This document shows, piece after piece, positions 1 to 6,839 of a DNA stretch of 60,741 nt. Numbering within the stretch: position 1 is the stretch's first letter; each line of letters starts with the position of its first letter. Location: contig JAUHXS010000014.1 of the NCBI GenBank assembly GCA_030426955.1, positions 1-60,741 of the forward strand, in the 5' to 3' direction. A program made the position numbers and the translations under genes. The stretch comes from Bacteroidia bacterium (GTDB lineage Bacteria; Bacteroidota; Bacteroidia; Chitinophagales; JAUHXS01). Below the pieces are notes generated by a model that saw nothing but the letters and a program-made list of their open reading frames with translations, was not told where the DNA came from and did not search any database.

Positions 1-125
1 ACCCGCGCCCCGTAACTGCGGCAAATCGCAACGGGAGAGCCGAAAATTCTTGCAAGAGCGTATGGAACAAAGAAAAGATAGACGAAAAAATCAAATTAAT
101 CTTGGAGGCGATTGCCGCAGTTACG
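1..125. repeat. Cassette-array repeat block, partial copy 0 (B arm)
   Basis: This is identical to the last 125 bp of the full blocks at 1117-1451 and 2255-2589, so the array continues beyond the left edge. The segment opens and closes with an inverted repeat: 11-29 (cgtaactgcggcaaatcgc) pairs with 108-125. That gives an 18-bp stem with one unpaired A at position 25. A long imperfect hairpin with an extrahelical base resembles the design of integron attC sites, although the conserved attC core sequences are not matched. Confidence 0.9.
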
Positions 126-251
126 GTCTCGGCTATGAGTAGTTGCGTGGGTTAGCACTTAACTTTGCAAGTACACACCAAGTTGGAAATTCCGCAGGAA
201 TTTCCAAAGTAGGCGAGACCAAGCAATTACTTATAGCCATTGTTGTAAGCA
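126..251. repeat. Structured element C1, 3' of the TIR cassette gene
   Basis: It lies between the repeat block and the stop codon of the TIR gene. On the + strand 131-146 pairs with 223-238 over 16 positions, with two G-T wobbles and no mismatch. Inside the loop, 183-193 and 197-207 form a perfect 11-bp hairpin around gca. The same fold with a different sequence recurs at 1452-1581. A third complementarity, 125-131 with 214-220, would form a pseudoknot with the main stem, but it is not clearly kept in the second copy. The element could be a recombination site folded as single-stranded DNA or a structured RNA; the sequence alone does not decide. Confidence 0.75.
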
Positions 252-252
252 G

Positions 253-1101
253 TTATTTATATTCCATTATTCTTTCGTGTAACTCTTCTCCGAGTTCGTA
301 GCTAATCAGAACTGGGTCATCAGCAGAGTTTTCCTTAAAAATCCGAATTGATAAATCACTACAATCTTCATTTGAAAATCGTTCAGCCCATTTAGTCAGT
401 TGTTCAGTTTCAGTATCGTCATACATTCTAAATTGATACATAGCATATTGACCAGACATTAATCTGTCTTTTTTCTCTGTTGTGGGTTCTAGTTTAAATG
501 AGTTTGATGGAAAAACGTGGACATTCAACCAAGGCATATCTTTATCTGTTCGATTAAATACTGTCAAATAGTAATCAGGTCTTTGTGTAATTCCATCTTC
601 TTTACAACCTGTCCACCAATGAGCAGTAATTCCTTGTTTTTGTCTTGGTCCGAGTTTTTTTATCGCTTGTTCAATTTCGAGACAAGCAGTTCCCATTGCA
701 GATTGAATTGTCCCTTTTACAGGTGGTTCAAATGTAGCAGGTGTAATTCCAGCTAAATCACTTGGTAATTTTAATTTTGCTTTTCTATCGATAACTATAA
801 ACGTTCTTTCAAGTCCTAATCCGCCAATAAATAAGCCTAATTCAAATATCACGTTATCTCTCGGACTTCCTTGTTCCTTATTCCGACTGATTGTAATATC
901 ATCTTCGGTAAGCATTAAAATTGCAAAATCAAATTTGTCCAATGATTTAACAAGCGTTTCCATTGTTCCAGTCGATAATCCGAATAGTCCTTGCGACCAA
1001 ATTTGACATTCACAAGAGTATTCAAGATTCGCTTGAACTCCTTTAGCTGATTCAAGTCCTTCTGCTGAAGAACCTATAAATACAAATGGTTTCTCGGTCA
1101 T
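253..1101 (-). CDS. TIR-like (CAP12/PF10137-type) domain protein, cassette cargo
   Basis: The protein has 282 aa. Residues about 5-110 match the predicted nucleotide-binding TIR-like fold found in bacterial immune effectors: it starts PFVFIGSSAEGLE and carries SPRDNVIFELGLFIGGLG, where Glu87 is the likely NADase catalytic residue. Residues 150-282 form a separate, probably beta-rich domain that I do not recognise. The frame stays open upstream to 1239, but that part translates the repeat block and the same residues precede the next cassette gene, so the Met at 1101 is the likely start. No transmembrane segment or signal peptide is visible. Bacterial TIR proteins of this type often cleave NAD in anti-phage defence. 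No sensor or nucleotide cyclase gene is adjacent, so a defence role here is inferred. Confidence 0.75.
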   Translation of the reverse strand: MTEKPFVFIGSSAEGLESAKGVQANLEYSCECQIWSQGLFGLSTGTMETLVKSLDKFDFAILMLTEDDITISRNKEQGSPRDNVIFELGLFIGGLGLERTFIVIDRKAKLKLPSDLAGITPATFEPPVKGTIQSAMGTACLEIEQAIKKLGPRQKQGITAHWWTGCKEDGITQRPDYYLTVFNRTDKDMPWLNVHVFPSNSFKLEPTTEKKDRLMSGQYAMYQFRMYDDTETEQLTKWAERFSNEDCSDLSIRIFKENSADDPVLISYELGEELHERIMEYK

Positions 1102-1116
1102 TTTTTTTAATTGCTT

Positions 1117-1451
1117 ACAACGGGGCGCGGGTAAAGCGCGTAGCGATTTGTCCGCGCACGTTGTTGGGGGGCAAGATAGTAAATATTGAGGATAAATCGA
1201 TATGCGCTTTATCCGATGTTCTGGGCTGTCGCCGAACAAGATTTCTGAATTACAGATTGTCTTGTATTCGTTTACAGATTCTTTATTTTAAAAATTAAAA
1301 ATCGTGGTGAGGCATATGGGAGGGTTACCCGCGCCCCGTAACTGCGGCAAATCGCAACGGGAGAGCCGAAAATTCTTGCAAGAGCGTATGGAACAAAGAA
1401 AAGATAGACGAAAAAATCAAATTAATCTTGGAGGCGATTGCCGCAGTTACG
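1117..1451. repeat. Cassette-array repeat block, copy 1 (335 bp)
   Basis: By eye this block is identical over all 335 bp to 2255-2589, and its last 125 bp equal positions 1-125. Two inverted-repeat units lie in series. Unit A has 14-bp perfect arms at 1121-1134 (cggggcgcgggtaa) and 1325-1338. Unit B has an 18-bp stem at 1337-1355 and 1434-1451 with one bulged A. Inside unit A, 1190-1196 and 1208-1214 form a 7-bp hairpin. No convincing gene is present; the reading frames through the block are the same in each copy only because the DNA is the same. The block fills the space between two cassette genes. Confidence 0.9.
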
Positions 1452-1581
1452 TGTTTGTGTATGGTTAGTTGCGTGGTTGAGCAACTAAGTTAGCAAACTT
1501 TTACGAACCCGAGAAAATTCCGCAGGAATTTTCGCAAGTAAGCACATAAAAAGCAATTAATTATACACGGTGTTGTGGTGC
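1452..1581. repeat. Structured element C2, 3' of the lipoprotein cassette gene
   Basis: This is the counterpart of 126-251. On the + strand 1457-1472 pairs with 1553-1568 over 16 positions, with three G-T wobbles and no mismatch. An inner 9-bp hairpin (1513-1521 with 1525-1533) carries the same gca loop. Compared with C1, three stem positions changed on both sides so that pairing is kept. The segment ends with gttgtggtgc at 1572-1581, the exact complement of 2250-2259 on the other side of the gene. Confidence 0.75.
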
Positions 1582-1594
1582 GTATTTTTTAAAT

Positions 1595-2233
1595 TTATTC
1601 TTTTGGCTTTGGTGGTGGACTAAAATAGTTTTCATCAATTAAAAATATTTTCAAATCCGTTTTGTTTGTAATTCGGTAATAGGTTTCTGTAAGTTGATTT
1701 AAGATGTTAGGCAGATTATTAAATTCACTTTTATCATCATACTGAACACATATCGTTAGCTTTTCAGAACTTTCACTTAAGTCTAAATTTTTCCCATTAT
1801 TATCAATATCTTTTTTTAAGACATTTTCTAAACTATCCAAAGGAATACCAGATTCGTTATTTTTACTAATCTTATCATTATAGATTGCAATTACATTTTT
1901 AGTTTTAATAATTCTAAAGGAATGTTCTTTTGAACAAGTGTTTCTGAAATAAATGGTTTTAATTTCGCTATCTGTTGTCAAAGTCATTTTTGGTAAACTA
2001 TCATTACAGACAATTTTTTCAATCCGATTGATTAAGTCAAACCAGTTTTCAAAATTATTAACATCTAAATCAACGCCAAGAATTTCATCTTTTGTTTTCC
2101 ATTTTCCAAACTCCATTTCAATCAAGGCTGTTTCTGTTTGTACTGACACTTTTTCTTTTTTGTCAATGTTCTGACATCCGATTATTGCTAAAATCAATAT
2201 AACAGCGACAAATATTTTAAATTTATTTTCCAT
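1595..2233 (-). CDS. Small lipoprotein of unknown function, cassette cargo
   Basis: The protein has 212 aa. An N-terminal hydrophobic segment ends in a lipobox (LAIIGC, Cys20), so it is probably a lipid-anchored envelope protein. The rest is Asn/Lys/Glu/Ile-rich with no motif I recognise. The start at 2233 is chosen because the frame upstream, to 2377, only translates the repeat block. It has the same orientation as the TIR gene and the recombinase. Its ends are bracketed by the complementary sequences 1572-1581 and 2250-2259, marking it as a discrete cassette. It is very AT-rich. Confidence 0.7.
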   Translation of the reverse strand: MENKFKIFVAVILILAIIGCQNIDKKEKVSVQTETALIEMEFGKWKTKDEILGVDLDVNNFENWFDLINRIEKIVCNDSLPKMTLTTDSEIKTIYFRNTCSKEHSFRIIKTKNVIAIYNDKISKNNESGIPLDSLENVLKKDIDNNGKNLDLSESSEKLTICVQYDDKSEFNNLPNILNQLTETYYRITNKTDLKIFLIDENYFSPPPKPKE

Positions 2234-2254
2234 TTCGTTTTGTTTATATGCACC

Positions 2255-2589
2255 ACAACGGGGCGCGGGTAAAGCGCGTAGCGATTTGTCCGCGCACGTT
2301 GTTGGGGGGCAAGATAGTAAATATTGAGGATAAATCGATATGCGCTTTATCCGATGTTCTGGGCTGTCGCCGAACAAGATTTCTGAATTACAGATTGTCT
2401 TGTATTCGTTTACAGATTCTTTATTTTAAAAATTAAAAATCGTGGTGAGGCATATGGGAGGGTTACCCGCGCCCCGTAACTGCGGCAAATCGCAACGGGA
2501 GAGCCGAAAATTCTTGCAAGAGCGTATGGAACAAAGAAAAGATAGACGAAAAAATCAAATTAATCTTGGAGGCGATTGCCGCAGTTACG
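2255..2589. repeat. Cassette-array repeat block, copy 2, next to the recombinase
   Basis: This is a second full 335-bp copy with the same two inverted-repeat units: arms at 2259-2272 and 2463-2476 for unit A, and 2475-2493 with 2572-2589 for unit B. It is the first block after the recombinase gene, reading in the direction of the cassette genes. Lack of any visible difference from 1117-1451 suggests recent duplication or strong homogenisation. Confidence 0.9.
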
Positions 2590-2591
2590 TC

Positions 2592-2618
2592 CGAATAAAA
2601 CACATTGTGTTTTATTCG
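2592..2618. repeat. 12-bp hairpin between array and recombinase
   Basis: A perfect inverted repeat, cgaataaaacac at 2592-2603 and its complement at 2607-2618 with a 3-nt loop, lies 10 bp past the recombinase stop codon. It takes the place occupied by the longer C elements elsewhere in the array. It may end transcription of the recombinase, but there is no clear T-run, or it may be the attachment-site side of the array. Confidence 0.55.
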
Positions 2619-2628
2619 CCGTATGTCG

Positions 2629-3744
2629 TTATTGAATTAATTGTTTGTAATTTAATATTTTATCTTCAAATAATCGATCTAAAGGGCTCTTTATTTTTGC
2701 AAGACGCTTGTTGCTAATATGGGTATATATTTCTGTCGTCTTACTAGAATTATGACCCAACAATGATTGAATATACCTAACATCTGTTCCTTGTTCTAGC
2801 AGATGTGTCGCAAAAGAATGCCTAAAGGTATGAGCGGAAACGGGCTTGTTAATATTGGCCATTTTACAATACTTTTTAATGACATTCCCAACACTTGTGC
2901 CGCTGTACTGTGTTCTCCCTGGGCCTTCAAATACCCAATAATTAGGTTTGTAATAAGTAATGAATTTTTTGAGCAGTATGCTTAAGCTCTCTGACAAAAT
3001 GGTAGTGCGATCTTTCTTCCCTTTTGCACCTCGAACGAAAATCATTTGTTTATTAAAATCAATATCTTGGATTCTTAAGTTAAGCAATTCACTCCTTCGC
3101 AGCCCAGAAGCATAAAGGAGAGAAATGATGCACTTGTGCTTCAGATTAGTGATCTGTTGCAGAATCAACCTTACTTCTTGTTCAGAAATTACTTTGGGAA
3201 GTTGCTTTTCTTTTCGAGGTCGCTCAATAAAATATACATGGCGTTTTCGTCCTAATACTTTTTCATAATAAAACTTAATTGCATTGATCATTTGATTTTG
3301 AACCGAAGCAGATACCTTTTGACGTTTTACCAAATACAGCAGATAATCTTTGATCTGTTGTTCAGTTATCTTATCAAGGTGGTAAGAACTAAAATATTGC
3401 ATGAATCTATTAAACATAGAGACATAGGTGCCTATGGTAGATGAGCTATATCTTAATACCTCAAGCTTGTCGGTATATGCTTTGGGAATAGAACATGTGT
3501 TTACTTGATTAACAAATGATAAATTCCTTTTAGGAAGCGCTTCGTTTTTTCGGTCATATAAAAACATCGTTTTTGCTCTAGCTTCAATTTCTTGAGTGTA
3601 TTTGATATACCAACCTCTTTTGGTGTTACTCCACTTACATCCTAGGGCTTTTGCCTTTTGAATCAATTCATTGTTATATTCAAAATACAGAAACAAACAC
3701 TTTTGACCTCTATGAGCCTCATTTACCATTTTTACTTTTGACAT
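2629..3744 (-). CDS. Tyrosine recombinase (XerC/D-like) of the cassette array
   Basis: The protein has 371 aa from the Met at 3744; a GTG at 3801 would add 19 residues. An N-terminal domain of about 60 residues (SNTKRGWYI motif) is followed by a SAM-like core-binding domain (YSSSTIGTYVSMFNRFMQYF) and the catalytic domain. All catalytic residues are visible: Arg in SGLRRSELL, Lys in GAKGKKDR, His and Arg in HTFRHSFATHLL, His in LLGH and Tyr in TEIYTH. The end, IKSPLDRL, resembles both Xer proteins and IntI. The extra helix region that defines integron integrases is absent; the chain runs directly from KPNYWVFEG to the HxxR motif. It lies beside the cassette repeats and probably moves the cassettes. 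Confidence 0.92.
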   Translation of the reverse strand: MSKVKMVNEAHRGQKCLFLYFEYNNELIQKAKALGCKWSNTKRGWYIKYTQEIEARAKTMFLYDRKNEALPKRNLSFVNQVNTCSIPKAYTDKLEVLRYSSSTIGTYVSMFNRFMQYFSSYHLDKITEQQIKDYLLYLVKRQKVSASVQNQMINAIKFYYEKVLGRKRHVYFIERPRKEKQLPKVISEQEVRLILQQITNLKHKCIISLLYASGLRRSELLNLRIQDIDFNKQMIFVRGAKGKKDRTTILSESLSILLKKFITYYKPNYWVFEGPGRTQYSGTSVGNVIKKYCKMANINKPVSAHTFRHSFATHLLEQGTDVRYIQSLLGHNSSKTTEIYTHISNKRLAKIKSPLDRLFEDKILNYKQLIQ

Positions 3745-3832
3745 TTCGAAAGAACTTTTCACTGTTAAACATACATAGCAGGAATAAACAAAATTGACCA
3801 CCCCTGCTACATATATTTTTAATAATTAGTGA

Positions 3833-4177
3833 CTATTCACTAACTTTTCCACCCAACATCAAGAAGTTATTCGCTACAATCTCCGTAGAGAAACGTTTGT
3901 TCCCTTCTTTGTCTTCGTAGCTTCTATTGGAGAGCTTTCCTTCTACCATTACTTTACTACCTTTTTTGAGATACTTCTCAGCAATTTCTGCAGACTTGCC
4001 CCACACAACGATACGATGCCATTGTGTGTCCTCTATTTTCTCGCCTGCCTTATTTTTATAAGAAGAAGAGGTGGCCAGCGAAAATTTAGCCATTGATTTT
4101 CCACTATCAAAGTTGACGACTTCTGGATTCATTCCTAGGTTACCTACTAACTGAACTTTGTTTACTAAAGCTTCCAT
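3833..4177 (-). CDS. ssb: Short single-stranded-DNA-binding protein without acidic tail
   Basis: The protein has 114 aa and consists of one OB-fold typical of bacterial SSB: it begins NKVQLVGNLG and contains WHRIVVWGKSAEIAEKYLKKG and VMVEGKLSNRSYEDKEGNKR. It ends shortly after the OB-fold at GGKVSE and lacks the Gly/Pro-rich linker and acidic tip (DDDIPF type) through which housekeeping SSB recruits partners. The recombinase follows on the same strand, 31 to 88 bp downstream depending on its start, so the two are probably co-transcribed. A paralogue specialised for the recombination module is an inference from this layout. Confidence 0.92.
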   Translation of the reverse strand: MEALVNKVQLVGNLGMNPEVVNFDSGKSMAKFSLATSSSYKNKAGEKIEDTQWHRIVVWGKSAEIAEKYLKKGSKVMVEGKLSNRSYEDKEGNKRFSTEIVANNFLMLGGKVSE

Positions 4178-4498
4178 AATTATTCAAATTTGTGTCACGC
4201 TATAACGTAACGGGTTAATTAAAAATAAAGTCAAAGTTGTTTACCTGACTGGCTACTGAAACAATTTGTAACAACAGCTGATGCAAATATGAGGTGGGTT
4301 GGATACAGGATTCGGTTATTAAGTATTTACTGTCGACAATAGTCGTTTGTAAACGTTTGAAAATGGATATGTTGTTTTAATGCAGATAGTTATAAATTAT
4401 ATTTTTAGTATTGCTATTTGAAGAAATAAATTTAAAAGTGTACTTTAGGTAAATGGTTGTAGACTAATTCTAAATAATATGATAAAATAATTTTTGAC
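4178..4498. other. Divergent intergenic region between ssb and dinD
   Basis: These 321 bp hold no gene. The region must contain the promoters of both divergent genes. Visible elements are the 8-bp palindrome tgtcgaca at 4331-4338 and the dyad cgtttgtaaacg at about 4344-4355, followed by a second cgtttg-like half. These could be operator sites, for example for a DNA-damage repressor, but I have no consensus for this group against which to test them. Confidence 0.4.
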
Positions 4499-5338
4499 GT
4501 GAAATCAGATATAATAAAATCACTTTCAAACAATTTTGAAGACCATTCTCAAACTACTGAAAATGGCATTGAATTTTGGTTTGCGAGAGATATGCAACAC
4601 TTATTGTGTTATTCTGAATGGAGAAATTTTCAGAAAGTGATAATTAAGGCTCGGACATCTTGTGAGGCTACAGGAAATAATATTTTAGACCATTTTGTTG
4701 ACATTAACAAAATGGTCAAGCTTGGTTCAGGAAGTGAAAGAGAGATTGAGGATATGATGCTGACAAGATACGCCTGTTATTTAATTGCACAAAATGGAGA
4801 TCCAAGAAAAGAGCCAATAGCATTTGCTCAGAATTATTTTGCTGTTCAAACTAGGAAGCTTGAGGTAATCGAAAAAAGAATAAACGATTGGGAGAGACTT
4901 CAAGCAAGGCAAAAGTTAACTTCGTCGGAAAAAGAACTATCTGAATTGATTTATGAAAAAACAGGGCATGATAAAAACTTTGGATTAATAAGAAGCAAAG
5001 GAGATCAAGCACTCTTTGGAAAGTCGACACAACAAATGAAAGATTTGTTAGGAGTACCCAAAGGAAGAGCCTTAGCAGACTTTTTGCCTACAATTACAAT
5101 TAAAGCAAAAGACTTTGCTACAGAAATAACCATATTCAATACAAAAGAAAAAAGTTTAAGATCAGAAAGACAAATTTCAGCTGAACACATTACTAATAAT
5201 AGAGGTGTGAGGGACATTTTGATGAAAAGAGGAATTAAGCCAGAAGAACTTCCCGCTGAGGAAGACATTAAAAAATTAGAAAGACGGGTAAGCTCTGAAC
5301 CTAAAAAGCTTGGAAAGAACCCAGATAAGCTAACCTAA
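4499..5338 (+). CDS. dinD: DNA damage-inducible protein D (DinD)
   Basis: The protein has 279 aa and resembles DinD along its whole length: an N-terminal BRO-N-like domain (GIEFWFARDMQHLLCYSEWRNF) and a conserved core (RYACYLIAQNGDPRKEPIAFAQNYFAVQTRKLE), then QQMKDLLGVPKGRALADFLP and a C-terminal NNRGVRDILMKRGIKPEELP. In E. coli DinD is SOS-induced and has been reported to inhibit RecA filaments. The start is a GTG at 4499. It is divergent from ssb and close to the recombinase, so a link of the module to DNA damage is possible but unproven. Confidence 0.88.
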   Translation: MKSDIIKSLSNNFEDHSQTTENGIEFWFARDMQHLLCYSEWRNFQKVIIKARTSCEATGNNILDHFVDINKMVKLGSGSEREIEDMMLTRYACYLIAQNGDPRKEPIAFAQNYFAVQTRKLEVIEKRINDWERLQARQKLTSSEKELSELIYEKTGHDKNFGLIRSKGDQALFGKSTQQMKDLLGVPKGRALADFLPTITIKAKDFATEITIFNTKEKSLRSERQISAEHITNNRGVRDILMKRGIKPEELPAEEDIKKLERRVSSEPKKLGKNPDKLT

Positions 5339-5451
5339 TAATAATCCTGATCGAAAGATATGGTTGAATAACAATGACGGCAGATGACTAAAGCATTCTT
5401 TAGTAACAAATAAATAGCTAAGAATGTAAATACTTTAATATTAGTATTAAT

Positions 5452-5820
5452 ATGGATCCAATAAGAGAAAAAAAGTGTTTAGAGTGTGGCGAAAAAATAT
5501 TCGGTAGAGTAGATAAAAAATTTTGTTCCGATCAATGTCGTAATAGCTATAATAACCGTTTGAATAGCGACAGCAATAGCTACATTAAAAATGTCAATAA
5601 TCTATTGCGGAAGAATAGAAGGGTATTGCTGGAGTTAAACCCAAAAGGAAAGTCAAAAACGACTAAAAAGAAACTAGAACAAAAAGGCTTTAATTTTCAG
5701 TACTTCACGAGTATCTATACGACAAAAGCAGGGGTTATCTATTATTTTTGCTATGAGCAAGGATATCTCCCTTTAGAAAATGACTACTACGCATTGGTTG
5801 TAAAACAAGGTTATAACTGA
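5452..5820 (+). CDS. Zinc-ribbon protein of unknown function
   Basis: The protein has 122 aa. Residues 9-30 hold two cysteine pairs, CLECG and CSDQC, spaced as in a small zinc ribbon. The rest is basic (RKNRRVLLELNPKGKSKTTKKK) and ends in an aromatic segment with IYYFCYEQGYLPL. It resembles short conserved proteins common in Bacteroidota with no assigned role. DNA or RNA binding is possible from the ribbon and the charge. It stands alone between dinD and idi. Confidence 0.7.
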   Translation: MDPIREKKCLECGEKIFGRVDKKFCSDQCRNSYNNRLNSDSNSYIKNVNNLLRKNRRVLLELNPKGKSKTTKKKLEQKGFNFQYFTSIYTTKAGVIYYFCYEQGYLPLENDYYALVVKQGYN

Positions 5821-5838
5821 TAGGAAAAAATAAAATTA

Positions 5839-5866
5839 GTCATTTCGACGATAGGAGAAATCTACC
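5839..5866. repeat. REP-like element, half copy
   Basis: The motif gtcatttcgacgataggaga followed by aatctacc resembles the short intergenic repeats common in Bacteroidota genomes. A related pair in inverted orientation is found at 60481-60564. Here it lies just upstream of idi with no evident partner arm. Confidence 0.5.
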
Positions 5867-5900
5867 TTTTCACTAACTTATATTTCCTATCTTTAAATCA

Positions 5901-6425
5901 ATGAAGGAAGAAGTCATATTAGTAGACGAGCAGGACAAAGAGTTAGGATTAATGGAGAAAATGGAGGCTCATGAAAAAGGGGTTTTACATCGGGCATTTT
6001 CTATTTTTGTTTTCAATTCAAAAAATGAGGTCATGTTACACCAAAGAGCATGGAGTAAGTATCACTCTGGTGGACTTTGGACAAACACCTGCTGTAGTCA
6101 TCCACGAGCAGGAGAAACAGTTGTAGAAGCAGCACACAGACGCTTACAGGAAGAGATGGGCTTTGATTGTGATTTAGAAGAGCAGTTTTCTTTCATTTAT
6201 AAAAAAGATTTAGATAATGAGTTGACCGAGCATGAGTTGGATCATGTAGTATTTGGGTTTACTGATCATCAGCCGGAAATCAATCCCGAAGAAGTAGCTG
6301 ATTGGAAGTATATGCAACTGGAAGATTTAAAACAGGATATAGTAGCAAACCCCAATCAGTATACAGAATGGTTTAAAATATGTCTGCCTGAGGTATTGGC
6401 ACATCTGGAGAAAGCTAAAAGCTAG
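5901..6425 (+). CDS. idi: Isopentenyl-diphosphate delta-isomerase, type 1
   Basis: The protein has 174 aa and a Nudix-like fold. It interconverts isopentenyl and dimethylallyl diphosphate, the building blocks of quinones, undecaprenol and carotenoids. Visible signatures are LWTNTCCSHPRAGE with the catalytic Cys, the Nudix-type AAHRRLQEEMGFDC, and NELTEHELDHVVFG with the catalytic and metal-binding Glu. Length is typical. A small membrane protein starts 5 bp after its stop, followed by a photolyase, suggesting one transcript. Confidence 0.95.
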   Translation: MKEEVILVDEQDKELGLMEKMEAHEKGVLHRAFSIFVFNSKNEVMLHQRAWSKYHSGGLWTNTCCSHPRAGETVVEAAHRRLQEEMGFDCDLEEQFSFIYKKDLDNELTEHELDHVVFGFTDHQPEINPEEVADWKYMQLEDLKQDIVANPNQYTEWFKICLPEVLAHLEKAKS

Positions 6426-6430
6426 TCGGT

Positions 6431-6832
6431 ATGCTAAAAAAACTGATTTCTAATCAGATCGCTTTATTCACACTTATTATACTCTTTTCCTGTTCTATCT
6501 TGTTTCATATGTTGGTTTTATCAGGTAACATACCTTATGAGGTTGTATGGGGAGGTCGTTTGAAAAGTACAAATGAAATGTATCAATTTGAAGCAGTGTC
6601 CATATTTGTCAATTTGATCTTATTGGTAATTTGTATTCTTCGAAAAGACTATGAAAAGTGGTCCATTCCTATGCGTTTTTATAACATTGCATTTGGTCTA
6701 ATAGCGGCTTTATTCATGTTGAATACAATTGGTAACCTTTTAGCAGAGACAATGGTAGAAAAATTTGTCTTTACACCCTTGACTTTATTATCGTCATTGT
6801 TGAGCTTTAGATTAGTGTTTAGTAAGAAATAG
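6431..6832 (+). CDS. Small integral membrane protein, unknown
   Basis: The protein has 133 aa with four predicted membrane helices, at about residues 10-30, 55-70, 85-105 and 112-130. No catalytic motif is visible. A middle VWGGRLKSTNEMYQFEAVSIFVNLILL segment and the helix layout resemble small conserved Bacteroidota membrane proteins of unknown role. It sits between idi and the photolyase gene, with 5 and 7 bp gaps, so it is very probably co-transcribed with them. Confidence 0.75.
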   Translation: MLKKLISNQIALFTLIILFSCSILFHMLVLSGNIPYEVVWGGRLKSTNEMYQFEAVSIFVNLILLVICILRKDYEKWSIPMRFYNIAFGLIAALFMLNTIGNLLAETMVEKFVFTPLTLLSSLLSFRLVFSKK

Positions 6833-6839
6833 CGTGTGT

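Noticed and set aside
1172-1178. TATCTTG on the minus strand in the repeat block as a promoter for the cassette gene
   Set aside because: One T short of TAnnTTTG and no TTG at the right distance upstream. A promoter in the block is possible, but this site is not supported.
1102-1239. N-terminal extension of the TIR protein
   Set aside because: The 46 extra residues translate the repeat block, and nearly the same residues precede the unrelated lipoprotein gene. The Met at 1101 follows directly after the cassette boundary.
1-2589. Classical integron with attC sites and IntI
   Set aside because: The RYYYAAC/GTTRRRY cores do not match well, the spacer module is about 460 bp, and the recombinase lacks the IntI-specific helix. 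I keep only 'integron-like'.
1-2589. CRISPR array
   Set aside because: The repeats are 335 bp, the units between them carry genes, and no cas gene is present.
2442-2717. Plus-strand ORF through repeat block 2 (RNCGKSQRESRKFLQ)
   Set aside because: It runs from the repeat into the antisense of the recombinase. The protein-like appearance comes from repeat DNA that is identical in all copies.
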